The notes beneath the pieces are model-generated. The model did no database searches, was not told where the DNA came from, and was given only the letters and a program-made list of their open reading frames with translations. This document shows, one piece after another, positions 40,266-51,726 of a DNA stretch of 64,000 nt; the first letter of the stretch is position 1, and every line of letters begins with the position of its first letter. Origin of the DNA: Pelomonas sp. Root405. Its GTDB lineage: Bacteria; Pseudomonadota; Gammaproteobacteria; Burkholderiales; Burkholderiaceae_C. The stretch lies in assembly GCF_001425165.1 (NCBI RefSeq), contig NZ_LMDU01000012.1, positions 511,036-575,035 of the forward strand. Reading direction: 5' to 3'. Position numbers and translations under genes: made by a program.

Positions 40266-40868
40266 TCAGTCCGCCAGCGTCAGCACGCTGGTGCCGCCGG
40301 CCGCGGGCACGTCGAGCTTGAGGCTTTGCAGCGTGGGCGACTTCTGGCCGGGGCGCCAGGCCTTGACGGCATGCTCGCCGGCGGGCAGGTCGAAGCTGGC
40401 CTGGCCCTTGTCGTCGGTGCGCCCGAAGACCGGCGTGTCGACGACGACGACATGGGCGCTCATGCGGTCGTGGATATTGCAGCCCAGCGCCGCCACGCCG
40501 GGTTTGTCGAAGACGACGGGCTCGGTCGGCGTGCCGGTATAGAGCTTGATGTCGATGACCTTGATCGGCGAGAACGAATAGACGTGGTGCCGCACGGTGT
40601 CGAAGTTGGGAAAGTTGACGGCCGTGCCGGTCTGCACGATCAGCAGCTGCGGCGTGAACTGGCGCTCACGCTGGCCGACGTCCGCCTTGGCTGTGCTGGT
40701 CTTGCCGACCCTGCCCTTGACCTCGATGGCGACCGCGGCACCCGCCAGCGGCTGGCCGGTCGGGCCGCGCAACTGCACCGTGACGGGCACGGCCTGCGCG
40801 GTGAGCGAGCCCAGCGCGAGAGCCGCGGAAATGAGGGCGTGACGAAGGGCGTGAAGTGGCGTCGGCAT
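40266..40868 (-). CDS. Exported cupredoxin-like protein (methylamine utilization protein-like)
   Basis: 200 residues with a signal peptide (1-26, ending AQA). The centre looks like a type I copper fold: FPNFDTVRHHVYSFSP provides the first His, and ALGCNIHDRMSAHV provides the Cys-x2-His-x2-Met group. A C-terminal carboxypeptidase-regulatory-like beta domain follows (KGQASFDLPAGEHAVKAWRPGQ). ATG 40868 is the natural start. It is expected in the periplasm as a redox or copper-binding protein. Its direct coupling to a periplasmic-sensing GGDEF-EAL gene is suggestive. No methylamine dehydrogenase genes are present. Confidence 0.8.
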   Translation of the reverse strand: MPTPLHALRHALISAALALGSLTAQAVPVTVQLRGPTGQPLAGAAVAIEVKGRVGKTSTAKADVGQRERQFTPQLLIVQTGTAVNFPNFDTVRHHVYSFSPIKVIDIKLYTGTPTEPVVFDKPGVAALGCNIHDRMSAHVVVVDTPVFGRTDDKGQASFDLPAGEHAVKAWRPGQKSPTLQSLKLDVPAAGGTSVLTLAD

Positions 40869-40908
40869 GGCGGCAGGTTTTTCCGCCCCGACGATAGCCG
40901 ATGCGGGC

Positions 40909-41979
40909 TCAGCGAACCGTGAGAACTGCCCCGGTTTTGGCGCCTGCGGCACCCGCCAGCATCAGCGCCAGGCGCCGCAGCCCGGCCCATGGCGCGGATG
41001 GCCAGTCCGGGTGGCGCAAGCCCTTCACGAGGCCGTCGCAGATCTGCGCGGCTTGAACGAGGGCACCGGCCTGCGCGGCATCGAGCCGCGGCGCGATGCG
41101 CTCGATGAGGCGCTCCTTCGCGCCCCAGACGCGCGCCTCGCGCAGCGCCAGCGGCAGTGGCTTGCCGGCGTCCAGCGCGGCGCGCACGCGGGCCAGCGCC
41201 CGGGCGTCTTCGGCCAGCGTCCAGTGCACCAGCACGGCGGCCTCGCCCTCGGCCTCCAGGCCGTCGAGCATGCGCAGCAGCCGCGGCACGGCGCCCGACA
41301 GCACGGCCTCGCTGAGCTTGAAGACGTCGAAGCGGGCGACGTCCAGCACGGCGGCCTCGATCTGTTCCAGCGACAGCTCGCCCTTCGGATGCAGCAGCGC
41401 GAGCTTCTGCAGCTCCTGGTGGGCGGCGAGCAGGTTGCCCTCGACGCGGTCGGCGAAGAAGGCAAGCGCCCGCTGGCCGTCCTCGCCCTCGGGCACGGAC
41501 TGGCCCTGGGCCTTGAGGCGCTGCGCCAGCCACGCGGGGAGCATGCGGCGTTCGACGGGCTCGACGCGGATCGACGCGCCGTTGCCGTCCAGCGCCGTGA
41601 ACCAGGCGCTCGCCAACTGCGTCTTGTCCAGACGCGGCAGTGTCACCAGCGTCAGCACATCGTCGGGCGCGGCCTGCGCATAGCGCTGCAACGCGTCGGA
41701 GCCGTCCTTGCCCGGCTTGCCGCTCGGGATGCGGATCTCGATGAACTGGCGCTCGGCAAACAGGCTCATCGCCTGGGCGGCCGCCAGCACCGGCGCCCAG
41801 TCGAAATAGGCACCGCTGACGATGAAGACCTGGCGCTCGCCAAAACCGTTGGCGCGCGCGGCGGCGCGGATCTGGTCGGCCGCCTCTTGCGCCAGCAGCG
41901 GCTCGTCGCCATGGACGGTGTAGATGCGGGCCAGACCCTTGCTCAGGTGGGCGCTCAGGCCTTCGGCGCGGAGCTGCAT
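40909..41979 (-). CDS. holA: DNA polymerase III subunit delta
   Basis: 356 residues. The N-terminal YTVHGDEPLLAQEAADQIR is the delta-subunit start of its AAA-like domain; ALAFFADRVEGNLLAAHQELQKLALL is the conserved central helix region. Delta opens the sliding clamp in the clamp-loader complex. ATG 41979 shares one base with the lptE stop (TGATG). The leuS-lptE-holA order is standard for the group. Confidence 0.94.
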   Translation of the reverse strand: MQLRAEGLSAHLSKGLARIYTVHGDEPLLAQEAADQIRAAARANGFGERQVFIVSGAYFDWAPVLAAAQAMSLFAERQFIEIRIPSGKPGKDGSDALQRYAQAAPDDVLTLVTLPRLDKTQLASAWFTALDGNGASIRVEPVERRMLPAWLAQRLKAQGQSVPEGEDGQRALAFFADRVEGNLLAAHQELQKLALLHPKGELSLEQIEAAVLDVARFDVFKLSEAVLSGAVPRLLRMLDGLEAEGEAAVLVHWTLAEDARALARVRAALDAGKPLPLALREARVWGAKERLIERIAPRLDAAQAGALVQAAQICDGLVKGLRHPDWPSAPWAGLRRLALMLAGAAGAKTGAVLTVR

Positions 41980-42463
41980 CAGTTCGGGAGCTTGACGGCT
42001 GCCAGGCGGCGCATCACCTGGGCGATGGCGTCGGACTGCATGGCCCCGTAAAGGTTGGCGGCCTCCTGCTCCTTGGCCAGCGCGGCGCTTTCGGTGAAGT
42101 TCATGTCACGCGCCAGGCGCAACTCGACCTTGGGCACAAGCAGCTCGCCGCTGGCCGTGCGGATCAGGTAGTCGAACTGCAGGCGCAGCTGAAACTCGCG
42201 CACCTGGCCGGCGCTGTTGGACGCGACGACCGTGCGGTCGCGGTGCTCCAGCAGCGCCTCCAGCACGACCTGGGCGCGCGCCGGGTCGTCGAGCAGTTGC
42301 ACCGGTGTGCGCTTGATCTGGCGCTTGAGGCCGGCGGCGAGCGGGGAGTCGGCCGGAAAGCCGGTCAGCGCCAGCGTCTGGAAGGGCAGCACCGGCTCGC
42401 GGCGAAGCTCGAAACCGCAGCCGGCAAGGGCGGCGACGCTCAACAGGGCGAGGCGACGATTCA

Positions 42464-42464
<1 letters not shown>
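41979..42464 (-). CDS. lptE: LPS-assembly lipoprotein LptE
   Basis: 161 residues from ATG 42464; a longer frame reading back into leuS is not used. Lipobox ALAGC (Cys at 16) directs it to the outer membrane, where it plugs and helps fold the LptD barrel. The FELRREPVLPFQTLALTG start and the alternating Leu/Arg strands are typical. It shares 1 bp with both leuS and holA, so the three are translationally coupled. Confidence 0.93.
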
Positions 42465-45094
<2,630 letters not shown>

Positions 45095-45134
45095 GCACCG
45101 AATTCTAGGTGCCGCCTCTGCGGCGACCCTTCGG

Positions 45135-45560
45135 TCACGGGGCTGAAGCGGCGGCCTGTGCGACGAAGGCGATGCGGTTCAAGCCCGCGGCCTGCACCCA
45201 GCCGATCAGCTCGGCGACCTGGCCATAGGGCACGGACCGGTCGGCGCGCAGTTGCACTTCCAATTGCGCATTAGCCCGACCGAGATCGCTGATGCGCTGC
45301 TGGAAGGCCTTCGGCGTCAGTTCGTCCTCATCGATGTGGAGCTTGCCGTCCGGCGTGATGGCCACGGCGATGAAGCTCGGCGCATCGCTCGGCGTGGCAG
45401 CCTCGCTCTTGGGCAGGTCCAGGCGCAGCGAGGCGGTCATCAGCGGCGCGGTGATCATGAAGATGACCAGCAGCACCAGCATGACGTCGATCAGCGGCGT
45501 CATGTTGATGTCGCTCATCGGGCGAGCGGCGTCGGTTCGTTCGAGCCGACCGAAACTCAT
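45135..45560 (-). CDS. exbD: ExbD/TolR-family energy-transducing protein
   Basis: 141 residues from ATG 45560. One membrane helix follows a basic N-terminus ([24 protein letters not shown]) with the essential Asp that conducts protons; the rest is periplasmic. Together with the ExbB/TolQ-like protein it uses proton flow to power TonB- or TolA-type partners. No tonB, tolA or tolB is nearby, so I cannot choose between the two systems; the exbD symbol is provisional. A dispersed repeat lies between this gene and exbB. Confidence 0.88.
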   Translation of the reverse strand: MSFGRLERTDAARPMSDINMTPLIDVMLVLLVIFMITAPLMTASLRLDLPKSEAATPSDAPSFIAVAITPDGKLHIDEDELTPKAFQQRISDLGRANAQLEVQLRADRSVPYGQVAELIGWVQAAGLNRIAFVAQAAASAP

Positions 45561-45611
45561 GACCGCCCCTCGCCCGGCGAATACGCCAGGCGGTCCCCCG
45601 CGGGGACATGC

Positions 45612-45640
45612 GCCGGCTTGGGAGCGGCCCGGCGCTCGGC
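45612..45640. repeat. Dispersed 29-bp repeat, copy 1
   Basis: GCCGGCTTGGGAGCGGCCCG followed by GCGCTCGGC. The same 29 bases occur in reverse complement at 48164-48192 without mismatch. Here it lies 2 bp beyond the exbB stop codon. It contains GCCGG/CCGGC and GGGAGC arms able to form a small hairpin. Confidence 0.75.
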
Positions 45641-45642
45641 GC

Positions 45643-46287
45643 TCATTCGTGGTCCAGCAATTCGCGCAGGTCGTGCGCAAAGCCTTCCAGGTCGGCCTCG
45701 CAGGCCGCAACCAGTTTGCCGAAGACGTTGTAGGCCAGCACCGCGGGGATGGCGACCGCCAGGCCGGCGGCCGTCATGATCAGCGCTTCGCCGACCGGGC
45801 CCGAGATCTTCTCGATGGTGATGTTGCCGGCCGCCGAGATGCTGGCCAGCGCGTGGTAGATGCCCCAGACCGTGCCGAACAGGCCGACGAAGGGGGCGGT
45901 CGCGCCGACGGAGGCCAGCATCACCTGGCCGAACTGCAGCTTGGCCAGCACGACATGCAGCGCATCGCGCAGGCGGCGCGTCAGGCGTGACTCGCGCTTG
46001 CCGGCGGCTTCCAGCGTGGTGCTGCGCGTCTCGGCCGTGGCGGCGTCCAGCAGCGGCAGCAGCAGTCTTTCGGTGTCGAAGTCCTGCAGCGCGCTGCGCC
46101 CTTCGGCCACGCCGGCTGCGGCCCAGAACGCCGGCACCGCGCGCACCAGGCCTCGGCGCGCGCGGCGCAGCAGCCAGGTCTTCCACAGGATCAGCGCCCA
46201 GGCGCTGACCGACATGGTCAGCAGCAGCAAGGCGACCGCGCGACCGACGAGGTCGCTCTGGCCCCAGAAGTCCGCGAAGCCGCCCAT
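45643..46287 (-). CDS. exbB: ExbB/TolQ-family proton channel subunit
   Basis: 214 residues with three membrane helices: VALLLLTMSVSAWALILWK (about 20-38), the pair around 115-150 (VMLASVGATAPFVGLFGTVWGIYHAL) and 160-185 (ALIMTAAGLAVAIPAVLAYN). These are the MotA/TolQ/ExbB core with conserved Thr and Pro in the channel. Its start is 1 bp past the dapB stop, so dapB-exbB-exbD are likely one transcript. Confidence 0.92.
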   Translation of the reverse strand: MGGFADFWGQSDLVGRAVALLLLTMSVSAWALILWKTWLLRRARRGLVRAVPAFWAAAGVAEGRSALQDFDTERLLLPLLDAATAETRSTTLEAAGKRESRLTRRLRDALHVVLAKLQFGQVMLASVGATAPFVGLFGTVWGIYHALASISAAGNITIEKISGPVGEALIMTAAGLAVAIPAVLAYNVFGKLVAACEADLEGFAHDLRELLDHE

Positions 46288-46288
46288 A

Positions 46289-47026
46289 TCAGTTGCTGAA
46301 CCCGAGTACGTCGTTCATGCCAAACAAGCCGGTGGTCTTGCCCGCCAGGAAGCGCGCCGCGCGCAGGCTGCCCTGGGCATAGATGCCGCGGTTGCTGGCC
46401 TTGTGGCTGACTTCGATGCGCTCGCCGGTGCCGGCGAACAGCACGGTGTGGTCGCCGATCACATCGCCGCCGCGCACGGTGGCAAAGCCGATGGTCGACG
46501 GGTCGCGCACGCCGGTGACGCCTTCGCGGCCGTAGACAGCGCATGCCTTCAGGTCGCGGCCCAGTGCATCGGCGACGACCTGGCCCATCTGCAGCGCCGT
46601 GCCGCTGGGCGCGTCGATCTTGTTGCGGTGGTGGGTCTCGATGATCTCGATGTCGAAGCCCTCGTTCATCGCCCGCGCCGCCATGTCGAGCAGCTTGAGC
46701 ACGACGTTGACGCCGACGCTCATGTTGGGTGCGAAGACGATGGCTGTGCGCTCGGCGAATCTCGCGATCTCCGCCTTCTGCGCTGCGTCGAAGCCGGTCG
46801 TGCCGATGACGGCCTTGACGCCGAGTTCGGCGCAGATGGCCAGGTGGGCCAGCGTCGCCTCGGGGCGGGTGAAGTCGATCAGCACGTCGGCGCCAGCCAG
46901 TCGTGCGCGCGGGTCGTCAGCACGGCTCAGCGCGGCGTGCAGCGTGCAGTCGTCGGCGGCCTGCACGGCTGCAACGAGCATCTGGCCCATGCGCCCCGAA
47001 GCGCCGGCGACGGCAACCTTGATCAC
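46289..47026 (-). CDS. dapB: 4-hydroxy-tetrahydrodipicolinate reductase
   Basis: 245 residues; reduces the DapA product in lysine and diaminopimelate synthesis with NAD(P)[15 protein letters not shown] is the nucleotide-binding loop and [15 protein letters not shown] contains the catalytic His and Lys. The start is GTG 47026, overlapping the bamE stop by 4 bp (GTGA), which decides the start. Confidence 0.97.
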   Translation of the reverse strand: MIKVAVAGASGRMGQMLVAAVQAADDCTLHAALSRADDPRARLAGADVLIDFTRPEATLAHLAICAELGVKAVIGTTGFDAAQKAEIARFAERTAIVFAPNMSVGVNVVLKLLDMAARAMNEGFDIEIIETHHRNKIDAPSGTALQMGQVVADALGRDLKACAVYGREGVTGVRDPSTIGFATVRGGDVIGDHTVLFAGTGERIEVSHKASNRGIYAQGSLRAARFLAGKTTGLFGMNDVLGFSN

Positions 47027-47601
47027 GAACCCGTTCCCGGCTTCGCATCCAGCGGCGGGTAGACGCGACCTGGCGCCGGACCCTCGGCGGCCGCTGTCGG
47101 CGCGGCTTCGGCGCTGCGCTTGGGCGGTGGCAACGCGCCGCGCTCGGCTTCGCTCAGTTCGAGCTTGGGTTGCTTGCCATCCGGCTTGAAGGTGTTGATG
47201 GCGGCGACGAAGTCGTTCTCGGCCGGCAGGTCGTCGGGCACGTCCAGGGACTTCAGCTTGTCGCCATCGAACTGCGCGATGACCAGGCGCTGCTGTGGTG
47301 CGGCGCCCTGGCGGCGGATGGTGAAGACATAGTCCCAGCGCGACTCATGGAAGATGTCGGTCAGCAGTGGCGAGCCGAGCAGGTCGCGCACCTGGGCCTT
47401 GGGCATGCCGGGCTTGACGCGGGCGACCATTTCCTTGGTCAGCACATTGCCCTGCACGACCTCGACGCGGTAGGGCGTCAGCACGCCCAGCACCTTCTCG
47501 CCGGTGACGGAGGGCAGCGAGGGCAGGGAATCCCAGGTCGGCAGATAGGAGCAGCCGCCGAGCAGCGCAATCAGCGGAAGAGAGGCAAGCAGGGGGCGCA
47601 T
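47023..47601 (-). CDS. bamE: Outer-membrane assembly lipoprotein BamE
   Basis: 192 residues. Lipobox LLGGC (Cys at about 17). The SmpA/OmlA core [19 protein letters not shown]...[20 protein letters not shown] is diagnostic. A Pro/Ala-rich C-terminal extension of about 60 residues is longer than in E. coli BamE but common in this order. It supports BamA-driven insertion of beta-barrel proteins. A CTAGAAT at 47665-47671 (minus strand) is a candidate minus-10. It is divergent from fur. Confidence 0.95.
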   Translation of the reverse strand: MRPLLASLPLIALLGGCSYLPTWDSLPSLPSVTGEKVLGVLTPYRVEVVQGNVLTKEMVARVKPGMPKAQVRDLLGSPLLTDIFHESRWDYVFTIRRQGAAPQQRLVIAQFDGDKLKSLDVPDDLPAENDFVAAINTFKPDGKQPKLELSEAERGALPPPKRSAEAAPTAAAEGPAPGRVYPPLDAKPGTGS

Positions 47602-47703
47602 GGGGCGGCTGACAGAAGAGACGGGAAGCACCGGCCGAAAGCTCAGCTGGCTATGATCGGCCGGATTCTAGCGGGGCACCTTCCGGGCCCCGGCCCACGC
47701 GCT

Positions 47704-48147
47704 ATGACCAGCTCTTCCGCCAAGAACCAGACCAGCGACATCAAGAACAGTGGCCTCAAGGCGACGCTGCCGCGCATCAAGATCCTCGAGATCTTCCAGC
47801 GCGCGGCGCAGCGCCACATGACGGCCGAGGATGTCTACAGGGCCCTGCTGGGCGAGGGCGCCGATATCGGCCTGGCCACTGTGTACCGTGTGCTGCAGCA
47901 GTTCGAGCAGGCCGGCCTGCTGAGCCGCAATCATTTTGAGACCGGCAAGGCCGTCTATGAGCTCAACGAGGGGCACCACCATGACCACCTCGTCTGCCTG
48001 AACTGCGGCAAGGTCGAAGAGTTCTTCGACCCCGGCATCGAGTCCCGCCAGCATGCCATCGCCACCGAGCGCGGCTTCCAGCTGCAGGAACATTCGCTCG
48101 CGCTCTATGCGACCTGCGTGAAGGCCGACTGCCCCAACCGCAGCTGA
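47704..48147 (+). CDS. fur: Ferric uptake regulator
   Basis: 147 residues. Winged-helix DNA-binding domain with [33 protein letters not shown] pieces (recognition helix [11 protein letters not shown]), hinge, and dimer domain with the metal-rich [18 protein letters not shown] segment (CxxC) and a second C-terminal pair CVKADC. It represses iron-uptake genes when bound to Fe(II). The N-terminal extension of about 15 residues before the usual [11 protein letters not shown] start is Ser/Asn-rich. Confidence 0.96.
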   Translation: MTSSSAKNQTSDIKNSGLKATLPRIKILEIFQRAAQRHMTAEDVYRALLGEGADIGLATVYRVLQQFEQAGLLSRNHFETGKAVYELNEGHHHDHLVCLNCGKVEEFFDPGIESRQHAIATERGFQLQEHSLALYATCVKADCPNRS

Positions 48148-48163
48148 GGCTCTGGCCTTTAGG

Positions 48164-48192
48164 GCCGAGCGCCGGGCCGCTCCCAAGCCGGC
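48164..48192. repeat. Dispersed 29-bp repeat, copy 2
   Basis: Exact reverse complement of 45612-45640. It lies 16 bp after the fur stop, in the same orientation relative to the upstream gene as copy 1 has to exbB. Relatives of this sequence are, from memory, frequent between genes in Comamonadaceae and allies. Confidence 0.75.
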
Positions 48193-48246
48193 CCGATTGG
48201 GCGATGTGCTTGCGCGCGTTCAGCGTTGCAAGACCGGGCGAGGGCC

Positions 48247-49203
48247 TCAATCCATCGAACCGTTGTCGATGGCGCGCTGATGGCGCTCGACAAATTCCTT
48301 GTAGGTGTCAATACCGCGCAGCTGCAGGATGGTGTTGCGCACCGCGGCTTCCACCAGCACGGCCAGGTTGCGGCCGGCGTCCACGGCGATGACGACCTTG
48401 CGTACCGGCATACCCAGCACGTCCTCGTACAGCGGCTCGTAAGGCAGGCGCTCGAAGTCGCGCTCCATCGTCTCCTTGCGCACCAGGTGGACGATCAGCT
48501 TTAAGCGCATCTTGCGGCGCACGGCGGTCTCGCCAAAGATGGACTTGATGTCCAGCAGGCCGATGCCGCGGACTTCTAGCAGGTTCAGCAGCAGCTCGGG
48601 GCAGCGGCCCTCGATGGCTGTCTGCGCAATGCGGAAGAAGTCGACCGCATCGTCGGCCACGAGGCCATGGCCGCGCGAGATCAGCTCCAGGCCGAGTTCG
48701 CTCTTGCCCAGCCCTGATTCGCCAGTCAGCAGCACGCCCAGGCCCAGGATGTCCATGAAGACGCCGTGGCGGGTGGTTCGGTTGGCGAAGAGCTGCGACA
48801 GATAGCCGCGCACCAGGTCGATGACGTGGCCGGCGGACTCATTGGTGCGGAATAGCGGTATCTCGGCACGGTCGCACATCGCGACCAGCCGCGACGGCGG
48901 CACGGAATCGTCGGCAATGATGATGACCGGCGGCTCCAGCGTGACGATGCGCGAGATGCGGCGGTCCTGGACTTCAGTGCTCTCCTGGTTCAGATAGGCC
49001 ACCTCGCGGCGACCGACGATCTGCACCCGATAGGGATGGATGTAGTTCAGGTAGCCGACCAGATCAGCTGCGCTTTGCGCATCGCGCACGGCGGCTTCGT
49101 CGAAGCGGCGCTCGGGATGGGCGTGGCCGGCAATCCATTCCCAGCGCAAGGCCTCACGGTGCTCTTCGAAGAGGCGCTCGGCGCTGATCGAGGTCGGTTT
49201 CAA
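48247..49203 (-). CDS. hprK: HPr kinase/phosphorylase
   Basis: 318 residues. The start is TTG 49203: the encoded [14 protein letters not shown] fits the family N-terminus and no ATG or GTG is better placed. Walker [29 protein letters not shown] and the HprK signature [10 protein letters not shown]...[15 protein letters not shown] are present. In betaproteobacteria it phosphorylates a Ser on HPr and works in a regulatory, sugar-independent PTS. It is 52 bp downstream of ptsN. Confidence 0.96.
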   Translation of the reverse strand: MKPTSISAERLFEEHREALRWEWIAGHAHPERRFDEAAVRDAQSAADLVGYLNYIHPYRVQIVGRREVAYLNQESTEVQDRRISRIVTLEPPVIIIADDSVPPSRLVAMCDRAEIPLFRTNESAGHVIDLVRGYLSQLFANRTTRHGVFMDILGLGVLLTGESGLGKSELGLELISRGHGLVADDAVDFFRIAQTAIEGRCPELLLNLLEVRGIGLLDIKSIFGETAVRRKMRLKLIVHLVRKETMERDFERLPYEPLYEDVLGMPVRKVVIAVDAGRNLAVLVEAAVRNTILQLRGIDTYKEFVERHQRAIDNGSMD

Positions 49204-49255
49204 GTCGGGTTCGCAGCAAAAACCAGGGGTTTACGCGAAGCGCGCAAAAGGGGCA

Positions 49256-49726
49256 TCAAGCGACGGACTTGAGCGGTTCCCAAGCCGCGATGAGCCTGTG
49301 CAGCGTGGCGCCATCGGCCTCAAGCTTGAGCTGCTCGCGCAATTCGCGGTCGGACAGCATCTCGGCGATCTCGGACAGGATCTCCAGATGACGCTGCGTC
49401 GCGGCCTCGGGTACGAGCAGGAAGATCAGCAGGCTGACCGGCTCGTCGTCCGGCGCATCGAAGGCAATCGACTGCTGCAGGCGAAGCACCGCGGCGAGCG
49501 GATTCTTCAGGCCCTTGACGCGTCCATGCGGAATGGCGACACCGTGACCGAGGCCGGTGGACCCCAGGCGCTCGCGAGCGAACAGGTTGTCGGTGACCAG
49601 CGCCCGGGCCATCTGGTGGTGGTTCTCGAACAGCAGGCCTGCATGTTCGAAGGCGCGTTTCTTGCTGGACGCATCCACGTTCACCAACACATTGTCGGCG
49701 GGCAGGATGGCGGCGAGACGGTTCAT
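49256..49726 (-). CDS. ptsN: PTS IIA-like nitrogen-regulatory protein PtsN
   Basis: 156 residues. Active-site His67 lies in GLGHGVAIPHGRV; LLIFLLVPEAATQRHLEILSEIAEML is the conserved core. It receives phosphate from the PTS-Ntr relay and modulates potassium and nitrogen or carbon responses. Paired with hprK and preceded by hpf. The 253-bp gap to hpf carries an hpf terminator but no gene that I can support. Confidence 0.96.
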   Translation of the reverse strand: MNRLAAILPADNVLVNVDASSKKRAFEHAGLLFENHHQMARALVTDNLFARERLGSTGLGHGVAIPHGRVKGLKNPLAAVLRLQQSIAFDAPDDEPVSLLIFLLVPEAATQRHLEILSEIAEMLSDRELREQLKLEADGATLHRLIAAWEPLKSVA

Positions 49727-49932
49727 GGGCGGAGGCCTGGCGTCGGGGGGCGCCGGATAGGCGCGGCCGTAGCCGGGGCAAAAGGGTCAATCAGAGCCAC
49801 AGATTATGGAACCGCAGGCCGATCTGGGGTGGGCGGTAGAGGCGCGAGGCGTGGAAAACACCTCTGGCCACCCTCGAATGCGGGTTTTTGCGGCACTGCA
49901 GCAACAGCGCGATTGCGGCGGATTGCACCGCC

Positions 49933-49959
49933 AAAAAGCGAAAGCGGCCCGCGGGCCGC
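49933..49959 (-). terminator. Intrinsic terminator of hpf
   Basis: The 16-bp perfect palindrome GCGGCCCGCGGGCCGC (49944-49959) is followed on the minus strand by TTTCGCTTTTT. It lies 20 bp past the hpf stop, so ptsN-hprK probably need their own promoter or read-through. Confidence 0.75.
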
Positions 49960-49979
49960 CGTGAGATGAGCTGGATGGC

Positions 49980-50321
49980 TCAGGATGCCGAAACCTCGAG
50001 GCGCTTGGCCGAGGCATGGTGGTGGTCCTGCACCTTGTCCTTGTGGCGGCAGACCTGGCGATCCAGCTTGTCCATCAGCTGGTCGATGGCGGCATACAGG
50101 TCCTCGTGGGATTGCTCGACAAAAATATCGCGGCCCTTGACGTGGAGCGTCACTTCGGCGCGCTGGCGGCGATCCTTTTCCTTTTGCTTCTCTACGGTCA
50201 GCAGGACGTTGATGTCAACGACCTGGTCGAAGTGGCGGGTCACACGGTCCAGCTTGGTGAGCACGTACTCGCGCAGAGCCGGCGTGACTTCCAGATGATG
50301 GCCACTGATCGTCAGATTCAT
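49980..50321 (-). CDS. hpf: Ribosome hibernation-promoting factor (short HPF)
   Basis: 113 residues of the S30AE/HPF type: [30 protein letters not shown], and a basic central strand ([23 protein letters not shown]) then [19 protein letters not shown]. Lacking the long C-terminal dimerisation domain, it belongs to the short form that works with RMF-like factors to store 100S ribosomes. The start has a strong AAGGAGG 5 nt upstream. rpoN, commonly next to hpf in proteobacteria, is not upstream here. Confidence 0.95.
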   Translation of the reverse strand: MNLTISGHHLEVTPALREYVLTKLDRVTRHFDQVVDINVLLTVEKQKEKDRRQRAEVTLHVKGRDIFVEQSHEDLYAAIDQLMDKLDRQVCRHKDKVQDHHHASAKRLEVSAS

Positions 50322-50736
50322 AAAGCCTCCTTTCAGAGGAATGGGTCGGGGAAAACGAACCGGAAAACTGAGAAAACGACAGAACGAGGGGAAGTAGGAG
50401 GGAGGGTCTATTCAGGTAGCGGAGGTGGGTGGAGTGGGGAAATCGACGAGCCCAGTTTGCGCGCGAAGCGGCCGCATGACAAGGGGATGACGGTGACGGT
50501 TTGTGGCCTTCGGGGGCTCGTTCCCGAGGCTTCTTTCACGTTCCGACCGGGTGCAATAATCCGACGCTAATTTCCCTACGGAGAGCTTCTTGGACAGCGA
50601 TCACCCTCGGTGACCGTCCCTCCCGCCGCCGGCCTTCTCACAGGCTGAGCCCGCCCGGAGTGAGACGGTTGACCTGCCCCGCCACGCCGGACGGCAACTG
50701 CCGTCTCCCCTTCGCCAGCGCCGCTGGAGACGATGC
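50322..50736 (+). promoter_or_regulatory. hpf-corA divergent intergenic region with a possible structured corA leader
   Basis: 415 bp without a credible gene. TGCAATAAT at 50552-50560 is a plausible minus-10 for corA. From there about 170 nt of leader contain several small hairpins: TCACC-CTC-GGTGA (about 50600-50612), GACGGCA-AC-TGCCGTC (about 50690-50705) and CCAGC-GCC-GCTGG just before the start codon. No known Mg riboswitch class was recognised. The hpf side is purine-rich and shows only its ribosome site. Confidence 0.35.
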
Positions 50737-51726
50737 ATGTTGAATGTTTTCACGCTGGACAACGGACGCCTCAAGGGCGGGCTGTTCCAGGAAGAGATCG
50801 AAACCGCCGAGGACCTGGCCCTGTCGCGCCCGGTCTGGGTCGACCTGGAGAGCCCCAGCGTCGAGGAGAAGGGCTGGATCCGCGACCGCTTCGGCCTGAC
50901 CATCCCCGAGGACATCGTCGACGAGGACCTGGAGGAATCGGCGCGCTTCTATGAGGAAGACAACGGCGAGCTGCACATCCGCTCCGACTTTCTCATCGAA
51001 GGCGACGACAGCGGGGAAGGCAAGCCGGCGCGCAATGTGCGCGTGGCCTTCATCTTGTTCAACAACGTGCTGTTCTCCATCCACAACGAGGACCTGCCGG
51101 TGTTCCGCCTGCTGCGGCTGCGCGCGCGGCGCATCCCGGCGTTGATCGAGGACGCCAAGGACGTGCTGCTCAAGCTCTACGACGCCGACGCGGAGTATTC
51201 GGCCGATGTGCTGGAAGGCATCTACGACAAGCTCGAAGCGGTCAGTGTGCGCGTGCTGAAAAGCGAGGTCACCGACGCCGAGGCCGGCGAGGTGCTGTCG
51301 GCCATTGCGCGCGAGGAGGACTTGAACGGCCGCATCCGCCGCAACGTGATGGACACGCGCCGCGCGGTCAGCTTCATGATGCGCAGCCGCATGCTCAACG
51401 CCGAGCAGTTCGAGGAGTCGCGCCAAATCCTGCGTGACATCGACTCACTCGACTCACACACCGCTTTCCTCTTCGACAAGATCAACTTCCTGATGGATGC
51501 GACCGTCGGTTTCATCAACATCAACCAGAACAAGATCATCAAGATCTTCTCGGTGGCCAGCGTGGCCCTGCTGCCGCCGACGCTGATCGCGTCGATCTAC
51601 GGCATGAACTTCCAGTACATGCCGGAGCTGTCGTCGCAATGGGGCTATCCGTTTGCCCTCGTGCTGATGCTGCTGTCCGTCGCGGCACCCTTCATCTACT
51701 TCCGCAGGAAGGGCTGGCTCAGGTAG
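50737..51726 (+). CDS. corA: Magnesium/cobalt transporter CorA
   Basis: 329 residues. Long cytoplasmic N-terminal funnel domain, a stalk helix with ISRRIWRDSS-like basic face, and two C-terminal membrane helices separated by the selectivity motif IYGMNFQYMPE (GMN). It forms a pentameric inner-membrane channel for Mg2+. ATG 50737 is used; an ATG 4 bp upstream is in another frame. Its end overlaps the NTF2-like gene tail to tail by 8 bp. Confidence 0.95.
   Translation: MLNVFTLDNGRLKGGLFQEEIETAEDLALSRPVWVDLESPSVEEKGWIRDRFGLTIPEDIVDEDLEESARFYEEDNGELHIRSDFLIEGDDSGEGKPARNVRVAFILFNNVLFSIHNEDLPVFRLLRLRARRIPALIEDAKDVLLKLYDADAEYSADVLEGIYDKLEAVSVRVLKSEVTDAEAGEVLSAIAREEDLNGRIRRNVMDTRRAVSFMMRSRMLNAEQFEESRQILRDIDSLDSHTAFLFDKINFLMDATVGFININQNKIIKIFSVASVALLPPTLIASIYGMNFQYMPELSSQWGYPFALVLMLLSVAAPFIYFRRKGWLR

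Noticed and set aside
45557-46186. 209-aa frame between exbB and exbD
   Set aside because: Shadow of exbB; its tail only translates the dispersed repeat.
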